A DNA stretch of 64,000 nucleotides from Neurospora tetrasperma FGSC 2508 (Eukaryota > Ascomycota > Sordariomycetes > Sordariales > Sordariaceae): the NCBI RefSeq assembly GCF_000213175.1, contig NW_009799099.1, forward strand, positions 1,815,563 to 1,879,562. The letters run 5' to 3'. The translations under genes were made by a program, and so were the position numbers. Positions within the stretch are counted from its first letter, which is position 1. Every line of letters starts with the position of its first letter. Shown here in pieces: positions 32,793-43,743 of the stretch. Below the pieces are notes generated by a model, which was given only the letters and a program-made list of their open reading frames with translations, made no database searches and was not told the origin of the DNA.

Positions 32793-34834
32793 ATGCCCGA
32801 AGGAAATGGCGCCCAGCGCCAGCCTGCGCGGCAGGAGGAACAGCAAGGCGTAAGTTATCAATCCAAAGCTGGAGCGGTGTATCATGGAACAGTTTCTGAC
32901 AGTCTCGGGTTACCCAGTCTTCCATGTTTTCCAAAATCCTCCAGGCCGTTGCAATGTGGGTCTTGATGCAGCTTGTCATGAAGCAGTTTATGGGTGGTGG
33001 ACAGAACACAGCAACAGTTCAGGATGCAACCGGTCAGACCGTCCAAGTCTCGACAAGCGTACCCTCGTACGACCAGCGCCCTCAACGGCTCGATGATGGT
33101 GCAGTCTACAACCGAATCCCCCAGCTCATTGCGCCCATCTGGCCCGAGAACAGCCAGGTGGATATCATAGTCACCATTTCTCCGTCCTTCGTTCCGACCC
33201 CGTTGAAGCAGACCTCGGCGGATAAGGTGGTGTTCCAAGAAAAGAACTTCACAATCGGCAACTGGAGTGACGCGCGCACTGAGGAAAGGACCATCGACAT
33301 TCCCACCGAGGTTCAGAAGAATGGCACGCTTTGGGGGCATTTCTATGTTGGCTTGTCCGGTGCTCTCCTCGACCCGACCCAGCCAAACTACGATTCTGGA
33401 TCGGCATACCATTTTGTGTGGCCATTAACCCACTACATTCCCCGAAAGAAGGAATTCAAGACCAGGAACCTACTTGCGGGCAAGGAGGATGCTGTTGAGG
33501 AGGCGGAGGAGGTGGAAGTAGAGCAACCATCGGGACCCATCATCACCAACTACTACCACCCCAACATTTCGCTCTCCTTCATCCCCAATACCGGTTCTAT
33601 GCCTTTTGCCCAAACACACCCAGCTGTCCGCCAGTTTCTCCGTCTCGAGGCCACCGGTGCAAGGGACGGCACCGGTCAGAACACTTGGTACTACCCGATC
33701 CTCTTTGTCAATACCTTCTGGCAGCTTAAGAGTCAGATGACCATCATCAACGAGACGATCAAGACCATGCCGATGCGCATTGATCTAAACAACCTGGCGG
33801 AATGGAAGTTCAAGACCATGGCGTCTATCGACCTCAGCGCCAAGGAAGCGGCGCGTGCGGCGGCTTTCGGAAATCCCCTGACCACGGGCAGCGATGGTAG
33901 CGAGATCGAAATGATCAAGGAAATCTTGCTGGATTCGAATCCCATCCTCCTCGGGGTCACTATTTTTGCCAGTATCGCGCACATGATTCTCGAAACGCTT
34001 GCGTTTGGTTCCGACATTGCTCATTATCGCAAGAAGAAGGACAACGTTGGCATCTCGGTGCGCTCCATCCTCGCCAATGTGTTTATGCAAACCATCATCT
34101 TCTTGTATCTGGTCGACCAGTCGCAGAACACTAGCTGGATGATTCTCGGCTCTCAGGGCGTTGGCATTCTCATCGAGCTATGGAAGATTACGACGGTGGT
34201 TAACGTGCGGATTCGGCCTGCACCCGGATCCATCATACCATACCGTATTTCCTTTGAGGACAAGCATAAGCTCAGCGAGACAGAGGAAAAGACCAAGGAG
34301 TACGATGAGATTGCTTTCAAGTACATGTACATGGCGGGCGTTCCTCTTCTGATGGCTTATGCTATCTACTCGCTGATCTACGACACCCACAAGTCGTGGT
34401 ACTCATTCGTCATCGCCACCCTTGTTGGCTCGGTTTACGCCTATGGATTCCTGATGATGGTTCCCTCGCTGTACATCAACTATCGTCTCAAGAGCGTTGC
34501 TCACATGCCTGGCAAGGCCATGATGTACAAGTTCCTCAACACCTTCATCGACGACTTATTTGCTTTCACCATCAAAATGCCGTTCCTCCATCGCCTTGCT
34601 ACTTTCCGCGATGATATCATCTTCTTTATTTATCTGTATCAGAGATGGGCTTACAAGGTCGACTACACCCGTGTCAACGAGTTCGGACAGGGTGGCGAGG
34701 ATGACGCCGTCGAGGAAAAGAAGGCGGAGGGGCAGAAGGCGGCATTTCCTGCACCGACTGAAGAACAGACTGTGGGAACTACATCCGCGAAGGCTAGCGG
34801 AACGGAGACTGGCAAAGCGAAGAAGAGGAAGTGA
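32793..34834 (+). CDS. CLPTM1-family ER membrane protein
   Basis: Two exons, 32793-32849 and 32918-34834, with a 68-nt intron; 657 residues. CLPTM1 proteins are multi-pass ER proteins; a human paralogue (CLPTM1L) is reported to act as a lipid scramblase in GPI synthesis and CLPTM1 retains GABA-A receptors, while the fungal role is unclear. The first membrane segment follows a short polar tail (ILQAVAMWVLMQLVMKQFM). A long lumenal region comes next with PIWPENSQVDIIVTISPSF and FYVGLSGALLDP. The C-terminal half has several membrane spans, including MILETLAFGSDI and the signature FVIATLVGSVYAYGFLMMVP and PSLYINYRLKSVAHMPGKAM. The C-terminus is Lys-rich (GKAKKRK). Confidence 0.92.
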
Positions 34835-36368
34835 AGCTGACGGAGGACGATATCGGATTTATCAATGGGAAATGGGGCTCAGCATCTTGGAGAATGGCGC
34901 AAAACATCCCAGCAAAGATAGATCAATGTTAATACAGAATGCATTCTTCACCTGTTGGGGAGCTGGTGCTTCTTGTGGGTGCACCCACGGCTGATCAATG
35001 AGTGATGAGCCTGTATTGTGAGAGATAGGCGCGTGCCGAACTGCAGTCATAATGTCGTAAAAATATAGGGATGTGTATCGATACCTCCATGTAACAGTCC
35101 AAAAGTGTCAATTGTTGTACCCACCATGCTGTCGGTCATTCCCGAGCACCTCTGGTTGTAGGGCTGAGCCTTTGGTAGGTTGCAACCGTTATCCATTGGG
35201 TAGTAAGATGCTTTCCCCTCCCCGCCGTCGAAGCTGGAGGCTACAAGCAGAGGTAGATGTCATCGCTAACGGCTGGTTTTAGAAACGAAGGGCTTCCTCA
35301 GGGAATCCCACCTAAAATTAACGGAGTCGGATGTAGAGAGGCCTCCATATGGGCCTCTAGTGTACCTACTCTAAGCACCTAGGTAGAAATGCTCCCCGCC
35401 AAGATCTCCACGATTTCCACGTTTCGCAAACAAAACCGTCCCCGAACCCCCGTCCCATTCATTTATTACCCATTCAGATGCCCTACTACAGCAGGGGGCC
35501 TGGCCCTCCCATCACCAACAATACGAGTCAAAATAACCCTGGTTGATGAGCACCTTGCTGTTCTTTTGCAGGGTTCCGTTTTGAAGAGTTTGGATGGCAC
35601 CCGTTGTTCCGCTGCCACTGGACACCTACTGCAGCAACTTCTCCCCCGATGCAGCTTCCTGTGTTGCCCGTGTTTGCACGTACTGTAGTGTACAAAACTG
35701 AAAGGCGGCGGGCTTCCGGCACGTCTGCCTGTCTCCGCCAAGGAGAGATCCACAGGGCCCTTCCAATAGCCTAGCAGTGCCCGACATACCTAGAGGAGGT
35801 AGGTCCCGCCGGCGTAACCGTCGGATCGTATCCAAGCGCCCGGGCCCCGAACCCCCGTTGCACGACGATTCGACATCGATCCATCCCCATTTCCTTCCTG
35901 GGCGACCGAGTCTTCCTTCCATGTGATGTTTCGTTCCCTGGCTGGCCCCTTTCTCACATGTCCCACTCTGTGATGAAATCCTTCTTCAGCTCATCCGTAC
36001 TTACAGCTACCGGATCGGGGCTCGGTGTATCCACTTAATGACGACGCAAGACAACATTTCATCGCTGCGCATTCGTAGATACCTACCTCCTAGACAGATA
36101 GTCTCACCTACAAGCCCCCCAAGCTCGACTTCTGTTAGTGACGAGAGTCTCGTTGGTAGTCCAAGTCTACATCTACTCGCGGTCATCTACTGCTATTAAA
36201 GCGGCATTGAGCATACGCTAGGCGAGGGGAATCAAGGCCAATAATAAGCGCTTGAACACGACGACACGACGATAACGGCTTAGACAAAACATATCAACGG
36301 GAGGAGGTGGAGGGGGATCCGATATCAAGAGGTTATAGCCAGCAAAGCAACCATCGCCAAAAAAAGAT
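34835..36368. other. Spacer upstream of unrecognised zinc-finger gene
   Basis: About 1.5 kb. It contains motif tracts of the ACCTACCT family at 35361-35386 and 36079-36095. Open frames at 35389-35922 on either strand have no recognisable domain. No RNA gene seen. Confidence 0.5.
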
Positions 36369-37965
36369 ATGAGTACAGGTCCCAGCACGAATCACGACAC
36401 GGTCGGGTCGCTGTTGGCCAGCATTGCGACTCACTTGAGCGACTCACTTCGCGCACTCAGATTTGCCGACAAGCGCCACTGGGGCCCTGACGAGTTTGAA
36501 CAGATTCGCGCTCTTGAAGAAGCGTTGGATGATGCAAAGACAGATTTTCAGGAACTGGGGCGCTTGGTCAATGGGCAGTTTTACTATGAAGGAGACAGGA
36601 CTCGTAAGTATATCATGATATCTTGAATCTTTTCTGACCCTCACCGTGCTCTTTCTCAAGCTCACGTCATCTTTCCTCTGCTGTTGGCTGACTATTTCGC
36701 CTGGCACTTTCACTCACACGCCTCCTCCACCACTATCATTACTCCTTTCCTTCCCAAAATCCACTCAGATAAAGCTTCTCCTTGCCTGCTCTACCAGCTA
36801 ACCCTCTCAAAAAGCCGAGTCCCTCAACGAACTGCGCGCCCTCCTGGTCAAATATGAATTCCACGCCCGCAACTACAAAGACTGGATTCGGCAAGGTGGG
36901 CCCATCAACCCAACTTGGCTCAGCGAGACCAAGGAACTCCAACTAGAGCTTCACCGCACGCAATGCCGTGCCTCTCGGCGCATATTCGCGGCCGAGCAGG
37001 AAGGGACGTGGACACGGTGTCTGGGAGCCTACCAGGTGTATCGCCAGCAGCGAAGAAACGAGGAAGCTGAGCGGATACGGAAGCAGAAGGAGGAAGAGAA
37101 GCGGGAAAAGGAGACTAGGGAAGGGGGAAGCAAGCAGAAGGACCTCGAAAGTATACCACCGTGGCAACGACATGAGTATCAAGAACAGCCGCAGCCGCAG
37201 CAACAACAGCAATACGGTAAAGGGCCAACGGACGAGGCATTACGGCCGGCGTTGAGAAGGGGGAGGAGGTTAAGCCTTGAGGATCTGGTTCCATGTTGCA
37301 ACGCGGTTGGGAGGTTCGAGAGGTTTGGGGAGCACGACGTGGCCTTTGTATGCGACTTTTGCGACGGGTTCATCGTCTGGCCGGATCTACAGAGGATGCC
37401 ATCTACAAGGGCGGCGTTGGATAAGACGAATGGAGGGAGTGCAAGTACGACAGCAAGTATCCCGACGTCAACGACGATAGCGAGAAACTCTCCAAGAAAG
37501 CTCATACTACCGACCATAGTGACGGCCTCATATCCAGCAGCAATTCTGCCATCGTCAACCATCACCACCACCACCACCACCACAGCAACAACAAAAGAAG
37601 CACAGACAGAGACAACAACAACAACAACAACAGAAAACACATATCCCCACTGGCAAGCCCAAGGCGTAAGCGCCAAAACAGGCGAAGCTAAAACGGTCGT
37701 TTTCGCGCCCATAGCAATTGCGAACCACATTGCCCCCGTCCCCGGCGATTGGCTGGCGAGGATATGGTGTCCCTACTGCGACGAATACACGTACGTGGAC
37801 CAGGGTGAGGACAGCGAGGACGAGGTCAAGTGGGCACAGGACGAGAGGGGGTTCGAGGACTTGGCCAGCTTCCAGGAGCATCTGGAGTGGTATCATACGG
37901 CGTTGCCGGTGCCGAGTATACCGACGTTATTGCCAAAGGCGGCGGAGAGTTGTTTGGTTATGTGA
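36369..37965 (+). CDS. Uncharacterised fungal protein with zinc-finger-like motifs
   Basis: Two exons, 36369-36603 and 36815-37965, with a 211-nt intron; 461 residues. I do not recognise a named family. The first 180 residues are helical and charged. A coiled-coil-like Arg/Glu/Lys segment follows (VYRQQRRNEEAERIRKQ). Then come a CC/CxxC pair (LVPCCNAVGRF and VCDFCDGFIVW), a Thr-rich linker, and a C-terminal CPYC followed about 35 residues later by HLEWYH. The latter has the spacing of an unusual C2H2-type finger. Short glutamine and threonine runs suggest disordered linkers. The acceptor AAAAG at 36814 is phase-compatible, but other acceptors nearby (for example after CTACCAG) remain possible, so residues around the junction are uncertain. 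Confidence 0.65.
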
Positions 37966-38588
37966 TTGAGGCTTGTGGGTGCGTGTGCAGGTGGTTCAAG
38001 TTTGGGCTTAGTGTGACCAGGGTGTCGGTTTCTGTTCTGAATTGAGAACAAAAAACAAAAAAACAAAAATAGCGGTTTGGAATTGGAGTTTGGGGGGAAG
38101 GGCTTCTACTTCAAGTAGGGAAACAGACCGATAGGCTATCTCAGATGAAGATTTTGTATCAGCGCTTGACAGAAACAGCGCGTTGAGCAGAAGAGATGCC
38201 GGTCTGGAACGAACCAGGAGATACGCATGATTGAGCATCGGTGACACTGTGGTACAGTCGTCCATAGAGACCTTGTCAGGCTTTACGAAGGCATCGGATG
38301 AAGGAGTGGAAAGCAAGAACCTATAAGCAACATGTCTTGATAGCTGAAACCTCACCTGGCCAAACGTCCTTTTGCGTTCGCCCCCCTTTCCCCCCAACCT
38401 CCTTTACCCAAACTCCATGCTAGGTCAAGCGCCAAAAAACCAATGCCGCACAAACACATATTAGAATAATTACAGAATCCACGTAGGCTATCCGTCACAG
38501 CATCATACAGAGCCAGGCTGACTGAGGAAACCCACCCGACGGTATCATGTTAACCCGCTGCCGGTGATGCTCCCTGCCTGGGATGCAC
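37966..38588. other. Spacer between convergent zinc-finger gene and sec22
   Basis: About 620 bases of 3' flank for both genes, with A-rich stretches near 38045-38070. No gene or repeat of note. Confidence 0.5.
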
Positions 38589-39355
38589 TCAAAAGAAGAA
38601 TCTCCACCACAAGAAGAAGATGATAATGGAACCGACCGCCGCAAACGGGCCGTACTGCTTCAGCAGCAAATCCCAGTTGATCTTAACAGCCGCCCTCTTG
38701 TACTTCTTGCTATCGTCCCTCAGCCTACTGCTCAGCTCGCCCATGCGCTCCAGGCTGTCGCCGCGGTACAGCAGATCCTCAATGTTCTTGGTCATGACTT
38801 TGGTCACGTCCCTAAGCTCATCATGCAGCTTATCCAGGTTCTGGGTCGCACGCGTGTCGCTGTAAGTCGCCTTGGTGCGGCTGATGAAGCTGTCAAAGTC
38901 CATGAAGGCATAGGGCCGCAGCGTCGGGTTCATGAGCTGTGCCGGGGTGTGCGTCGTCGCGAACTCGCCCGCAATGTCGGAAAGGTAGGTGAAGGCTAGC
39001 TTGCGCGGGTACGACCGGTCCGTAATGGCGAAGTATACGATGTCGGACTGAATCAGGTAGTGCAGGGTATAGAGAGAGCCGCTCTCAATGCTGGCTTGCG
39101 GTTCCGAGGTGCGCGTTAGGCGGCGCAGAATTAGTTTGACTTGGGACTTGACTTCGCTGAGGGAGGATTCAGTTGCTTCGTCGTCGACGGAAGCGCAGAG
39201 CATGAGGCCTGTGTTTTGAGGGGAGGGGTCTTGGTTAGCTACCAGACAGGACATTGACACCTCCATGGGCACACAGATGTTGGTCGAGGGGGTTAGTTAA
39301 GGGGGGGGGGGGGGCACGAACCATCCAGCCGTGCAATTTGTGTTGAGCGGATCAT
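38589..39355 (-). CDS. sec22: R-SNARE Sec22 (longin domain)
   Basis: Two exons on the minus strand, 39355-39322 and 39208-38589, with a 113-nt intron; 217 residues. Sec22 is the vesicle SNARE for ER-Golgi transport in both directions. Exon 1 encodes only MIRSTQIARLD plus one base; splicing restores DGLMLCASVDDE. The longin domain covers about residues 1-125 (SLYTLHYLIQSDIVYFAITD). The SNARE helix follows with the zero-layer arginine in EDLLYRGDSLERM, then one C-terminal membrane anchor (YGPFAAVGSIIIFFLWWRFF). The donor site is the less usual GTTCGT. The intron contains a 14-base C run on the gene strand. Confidence 0.95.
39301..39314. repeat. G14 homopolymer (C14 on gene strand) in sec22 intron
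   Basis: Fourteen consecutive G bases lie near the 5' end of the sec22 intron, only about 7 bases from the donor GT. Homopolymers of this length are prone to length change and to sequencing error, so the exact count is uncertain. Confidence 0.8.
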
Positions 39356-40666
39356 TGTGAAGAATATGTTATATCACTCCTTTTTCATTGTGTTGTATTT
39401 CGGTGACCTTTAGTATCGTTGTGCAACTCGAAATCAAGGCCAGTTCAGTTGCGTGCTTGGATTTGTTAAGTTGGTGTCGTTGGAGAGGAGAGTGAACAAG
39501 GGAAGGTTTATAAAAGCTTGTGATGACGAGTGGGATTGATCCGTCAAAAGCAGTCAGGTACGTGGCTTCTAGGTACCTACCGCAACCAACTCGCACCGAC
39601 GATGGCATTCTCTCGTTGCATGCTTTCTTTCCCTGTCGACCAGCAGACCAGATTGTATCTGGCTATCCCTTTTCTTATATTTTTTTCTTTACATCGCTAG
39701 GTATATGAAGAAAACAAAACATCACCCGTAGGTAGAGTGATGCAATGATTTCGCCAGGCCAACGTGTGTTTCCTTACCTAGAGGTAGGCACCTAGCACCT
39801 AGGTAGGTAGGTATCAAGGATTGGTCGTTATACGGGACATTGATGACGGTCCTGGCGCTGGAAATGTGTTGAAAGTTCACCCTGCAGGGCCTGCAAGTTA
39901 GTTTTGTTTAGGCAGTTAAATAGTGCAAGTAGGCAGTCTCGCCCGGCACGCTAGGTATTCACGCCTACTATGCAGTATGTACAAGCTACCTACCTCTAGC
40001 TTCCCGGGTGTGTCATGCAAGTGCCCGGCTTGGCGCCTTCAGCTTCCATCCCCACCCATCCTGTCCATCACACAACAACTTGAAGAAGGAGCATCTTCAA
40101 CCGAACAATATCGGGGAAGGGGAGCTGGAGGTGGATTATCTACTTACCTAGAGGTACCTATCATTCACTACAGTCGGTATATCCCCCCTCCCAGTTCAGG
40201 TTGATGGTTAGATTCAGTTCTACCTCGTTCCCTCGCACATCCTCCCAACCTTGCGCGTCGACTTGTTCTCTGGGTAGTACCACTTCAGTTCGTTTCGTTG
40301 ACCACAATTTCACCTGAACGTATCTCTTTCTCTACTTTATAAACCCCCCACTTCTCCCCTCCCTTCCACCAGACATCAGTTTGTTCGCAGATGTAACCAC
40401 AGTCATATCAGCCGCATGAACCATCATTGACTTACGAAAGACAGACGGTGATTTTCACGGCGCCATTCTGCCAGTTTCTGCTATCTGGTATCGTTTAATA
40501 TCACAACAACTAAGTAGTTCCGGATCTCTCTAGATCCAGATCTGACTTGACGGTCATTTTCCTTTGCCGGCAAACCCACACTGCCGCGTTCGATCACTCC
40601 TTGAACAACTTCAACGCGCAAGATTTATCTTCCCAGAAAGGCGACTAACTGAAGGTGTTCTGAAGG
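39356..40666. promoter_or_regulatory. Divergent promoter region of sec22 and ASXH-protein gene
   Basis: About 1.3 kb between divergent starts. It holds four ACCTACCT/CTAGAGGTA tracts: about 39569-39580, 39773-39814 (the longest, with ACCTAGAGGTAGGCACCTAG), 39987-39999 and 40141-40160. A pyrimidine-rich leader precedes the ASXH start. No gene is supported. Confidence 0.5.
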
Positions 40667-43037
40667 ATGGCTGAAGAAGGAAGTAGTTCTCCGCTCTCCT
40701 CCGTCCTCTCTTCTCCTCCGGTCTCACCTCCCCGGAGCGTAAGTGGGGACTGGAATGCTATTCATGCCCAAGAGATTGATACTGCTGCGCGGGTGGTTTT
40801 GGAGGAGATAGCAGCCGAAGAGTCAACGGTCGAGGAACCAGCAGTCGAGGAACCAGCAGTCGAGGACCCAGCAGTCAAGGAACCAGCAGTCGAGGACCCA
40901 GCAGTCAAGGAACCAGCAGTCGAGGAACCAGCAGTCGAGGACCCAGCAGTCAAGGAACCAGCAGTCGAGGACCCAGCAGTCAAGGAACCAGCAGTCGAGG
41001 AACTAGCAGTCGAGGAACCAGCAGTCGAGGAACCTACAGTCGAGGAACCTACAGTCGAGGAACCTACAGTCGAGGAACCAGCAGTCGAAGAATCAACAGT
41101 CGAGGAACCAGCAGTTGAGGAACATACAGTCGAGGAGCTAGTAGTCAAGAAGCCAGCAACCAAAAAGCCAGCAACCAAAAAGCCAGCAACCAAAAAGCCA
41201 GCAACCAAAAAGCCAGCAACCAAAAAGCCAGCAACCAAAAAGTCAGCAACCAAAAAGCCAGCAGTCGAGCAAGGACATGTCAAGGAGTCAGAGGTTCAAG
41301 GACCTGAAGAACCTGAAGGAGAACCGGCCACGCCGTTGGCGGCATCAAGTGCTTGCCCTGAAAACAAGACAGAATTTCGACCATCTGATCAGTTAGAAGC
41401 TCGGCAACCAGAAGAGAAAGCGTCTACATCCTGGGCCGCCATAAATCTCCCACCACAGAAACTACGATCAGTCGATAAACCAGAAGTTCCAACACGTGAA
41501 GAAGAACCAACCGCCCCATCAGCTGCGCCAAGTTCCGTCCCCAAGAAGAGAAAATCATTGCCTGAAGCAGTCAGTTTTAAAGGAGGTGTGGCTGATTCAC
41601 GCAATATCCTCAAACCAAAACTGACGAGGGGCGCGTGTACTCCTTGCCGTGAGAACAAGCTGAAGGTTGGTCGGAAACTCTGGATATTCCCCGATTGTTT
41701 TTGTGTCTGACAGCTGCGATAGTGCCAAAAAGAGAAGCCAATCTGCTCACGATGTTCTGGATCTGGCACGCATTGTGTTTATGCTTTTGAACAGCCGCGA
41801 AAAGGAGTTTCAGCAGCGGCTCGCCCAGTTTCGTCCAAGGCCGAGGCCGTTCCAGCGGATGTGGGCGAGCCAAAAGCTTTGAGTCCGCCGGATGCGCATG
41901 CGGATTCGGCAGTACAGGACCTGGAGGTTGAGAAGGAAATCGCCACACCGGCAATCAAAGCAGCAACAGTCGCCGATTCCTCGATCAATGGACAGGGCTT
42001 CAAAGGTCCGAAAAATGAGGACCCAAGTACAGTGACGAAAAGGGCACGCAAAAGGACAAGTGGGCAAACGCCAGAGGAAGCCGCCCTTAACAACGATGCA
42101 TGGAGTTCGAAAGTTACACGTCATTCTGGAAGCAGTGATGAGCAGTTGGGTACTGAGCTCGGAAAGCGTAAAGCCTCGGACCAGGACAAATCTAGCACTG
42201 CCAAAAGGCCACGACATGCCGGAGAAGCGCCAAAGAAAACAAACCTGGACAGAAAGTGGGGAGCACCTTTCGTCTATACCGATGAGAAATCACCTCTTAC
42301 CAATGCTGATCTCAGAGTTCGTACCTCTTCCCTCTCATAAAGTTATCCCACATCCATGATCTGACACTTGACCATAGGCGATCCTACTGCTTCCGCGAGC
42401 ATGGGAGGTGTTGACACCAGATGAGAGGAAAGACATCCTCGCTAAATTCCCCGACGACAGCCATATCTTGGACCCAGGGACCGAAATTGCCCGACCGGAT
42501 CTTGTCTCCTTGCGCAACAATGATCACTTCAGATACGATTGTGCTCGCTACCTCGAAAACATTGAGCGGGGTCGACATGATGAACAATGGCTTCAGGAGG
42601 CCTGGGTCGCTCATGAAAAGCACAAACGAGGCGATTATGACGATTTTCTGATAAAGGAGTTTGAGAACGACTGGGCGACAAAGATACCAGAGGAGTTGCT
42701 TCAAAAGACCAGCCGTAAGAATGAGACGCTCGAGACAGATGCTACTGTAGCAGTGTCCGAGAACAAGGCAATAACAAAGGAACAGCACAAGGGTAAAGTT
42801 CATGTTCGCACATGACAACAATGTTTCGATGCTAATTGAATGCCAGCTCTTCCTGGACGCACCAAGAGCGCTTCAGTGATACAAGAAGTACCTCCTGCCG
42901 ATACAGCATCTGTTGTTATGGCCGAGACGAATACAAGCCATATCGCTGATTATCACCCCAACGGTCATGAAAAATCCGATACGAACGGGGCACGGTATAC
43001 CGAACTACGGTTCGAAGTACCACACGAGGTTGATTGA
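40667..43037 (+). CDS. Repeat-rich nuclear protein with Zn2Cys6 cluster and ASXH (DEUBAD-like) domain
   Basis: Four exons, 40667-41665, 41723-42316, 42378-42792 and 42847-43037; 732 residues, all phases consistent. Residues 55-199 are 29 pentapeptide units: about 21 acidic ([15 protein letters not shown]) then 8 basic (TKKPA). A perfect Zn2Cys6 cluster (C-x2-C-x6-C-x6-C-x2-C-x6-C, from [10 protein letters not shown] across the exon junction to [10 protein letters not shown]-like [10 protein letters not shown]) is at about residues 324-351. Nuclear localisation-like stretches (PKKRKS, KRARKR, AKRPRH) follow. The C-terminal ASXH domain, about residues 520-640, runs [19 protein letters not shown], then [15 protein letters not shown] and [16 protein letters not shown] proteins are chromatin regulators (Asx/ASXL activate the BAP1-type deubiquitinase). 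A role in chromatin is inferred; the start lies in a good context and no earlier ATG is in frame. Confidence 0.82.
40829..41263 (+). repeat. 15-bp coding minisatellite, 29 units, acidic then basic
   Basis: The unit GTCGAGGAACCAGCA (Val-Glu-Glu-Pro-Ala) repeats with variants GTCGAGGACCCAGCA, GTCAAGGAACCAGCA and GTCGAGGAACCTACA. From about 41144 the unit becomes ACCAAAAAGCCAGCA (Thr-Lys-Lys-Pro-Ala), nearly invariant over seven copies. Period and Pro-Ala frame are kept across the switch, so both halves probably share one ancestral unit. Because the period is 15, every frame on both strands stays open, which explains the long antisense frame here. Confidence 0.95.
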
Positions 43038-43650
43038 TGCTTCTTCGAAGCAATATAACACAGAATACCAGCGAGGAAGACGTATGCCGATCTTCGTCTA
43101 TGACGGGTCCCGACTTTGAAGCACCGCCGCATCTATCAGTAATTAATATACCATCCCAACTATAAAGAATGTACAGATCTCAGTCACTTGAACGAACTTG
43201 GACGGTAATTAGGGAAGCGTAAAGTGACCACAGTCGCAGGATAAAGATCCAGGGCCACGAATACATGATGATAACTGGAAAAGCGCAATTTACGGCGGAG
43301 AGGACATGCGTAGAGTCAGGCTTATGTAGTATCCAACCCTTTTTCGGCACCCTATTTCGGAAACATGGACAATTGAGCGTTGAAATACGGATTGAGGCCG
43401 GAAGAGAGAATCACAGATGTCTGCCAGTTCCAAGAGGTTTGATGGATAATTAACAATACCCATTCAAGTGGGTAGACGAGTAATATCAAGCGAGAAAACT
43501 TCGCGTATGCAACAATGACTAGGGCACTCATAGTAACCAAAGCTTGTCTATAGTGATGATAAGCGTTCTGGTATGTTGAAGTTGGTATATAAATAGCTGA
43601 AAATGCAGTAAATTCCAACAATCACTACGACAGTTGTTCACAACTGTAAT
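43038..43650. other. Spacer between ASXH gene and tRNA-Asp
   Basis: About 610 AT-richer bases. An 89-codon minus-strand frame (43352-43621) has no recognisable domain. The last 30 bases before the tRNA contain TTGTTCACAAC-like inverted sequence. Confidence 0.5.
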
Positions 43651-43743
43651 TCTTCCGTAGTATAGTGGTCAGTATGTGAGCTTGTCAAGCTTGAACATCA
43701 GTTCGATTCGCTCGAGACCCGGGTTCAATTCCCGGCGGGAGAG
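43651..43743 (+). tRNA. tRNA-Asp (GTC anticodon) with 21-nt intron
   Basis: The acceptor arms TCTTCCG and CGGGAGA pair (one G-T), with discriminator G at 43743 as expected for Asp. The D-arm contains TAGTATAGTGGTCAGTA. The anticodon stem TGAGC pairs with GCTCG, enclosing anticodon GTC at 43684-43686. The T-arm is CCGGGTTCAATTCCCGG. An intron of 21 nt (43688-43708) sits in the canonical position between bases 37 and 38. A T-rich stretch follows (TTTATTTTTG) as a Pol III terminator. The family and anticodon are clear. Confidence 0.95.

Noticed and set aside
40829-41263. Could the regular repeat be a CRISPR array?
   Set aside because: Units are 15 bp, directly adjacent, in a coding frame and without spacers; the host is a fungus.
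40762-41283. A 173-codon antisense frame with VAGFL and STAGS repeats
   Set aside because: It is the reverse strand of the 15-bp minisatellite; a period divisible by three keeps all six frames open.
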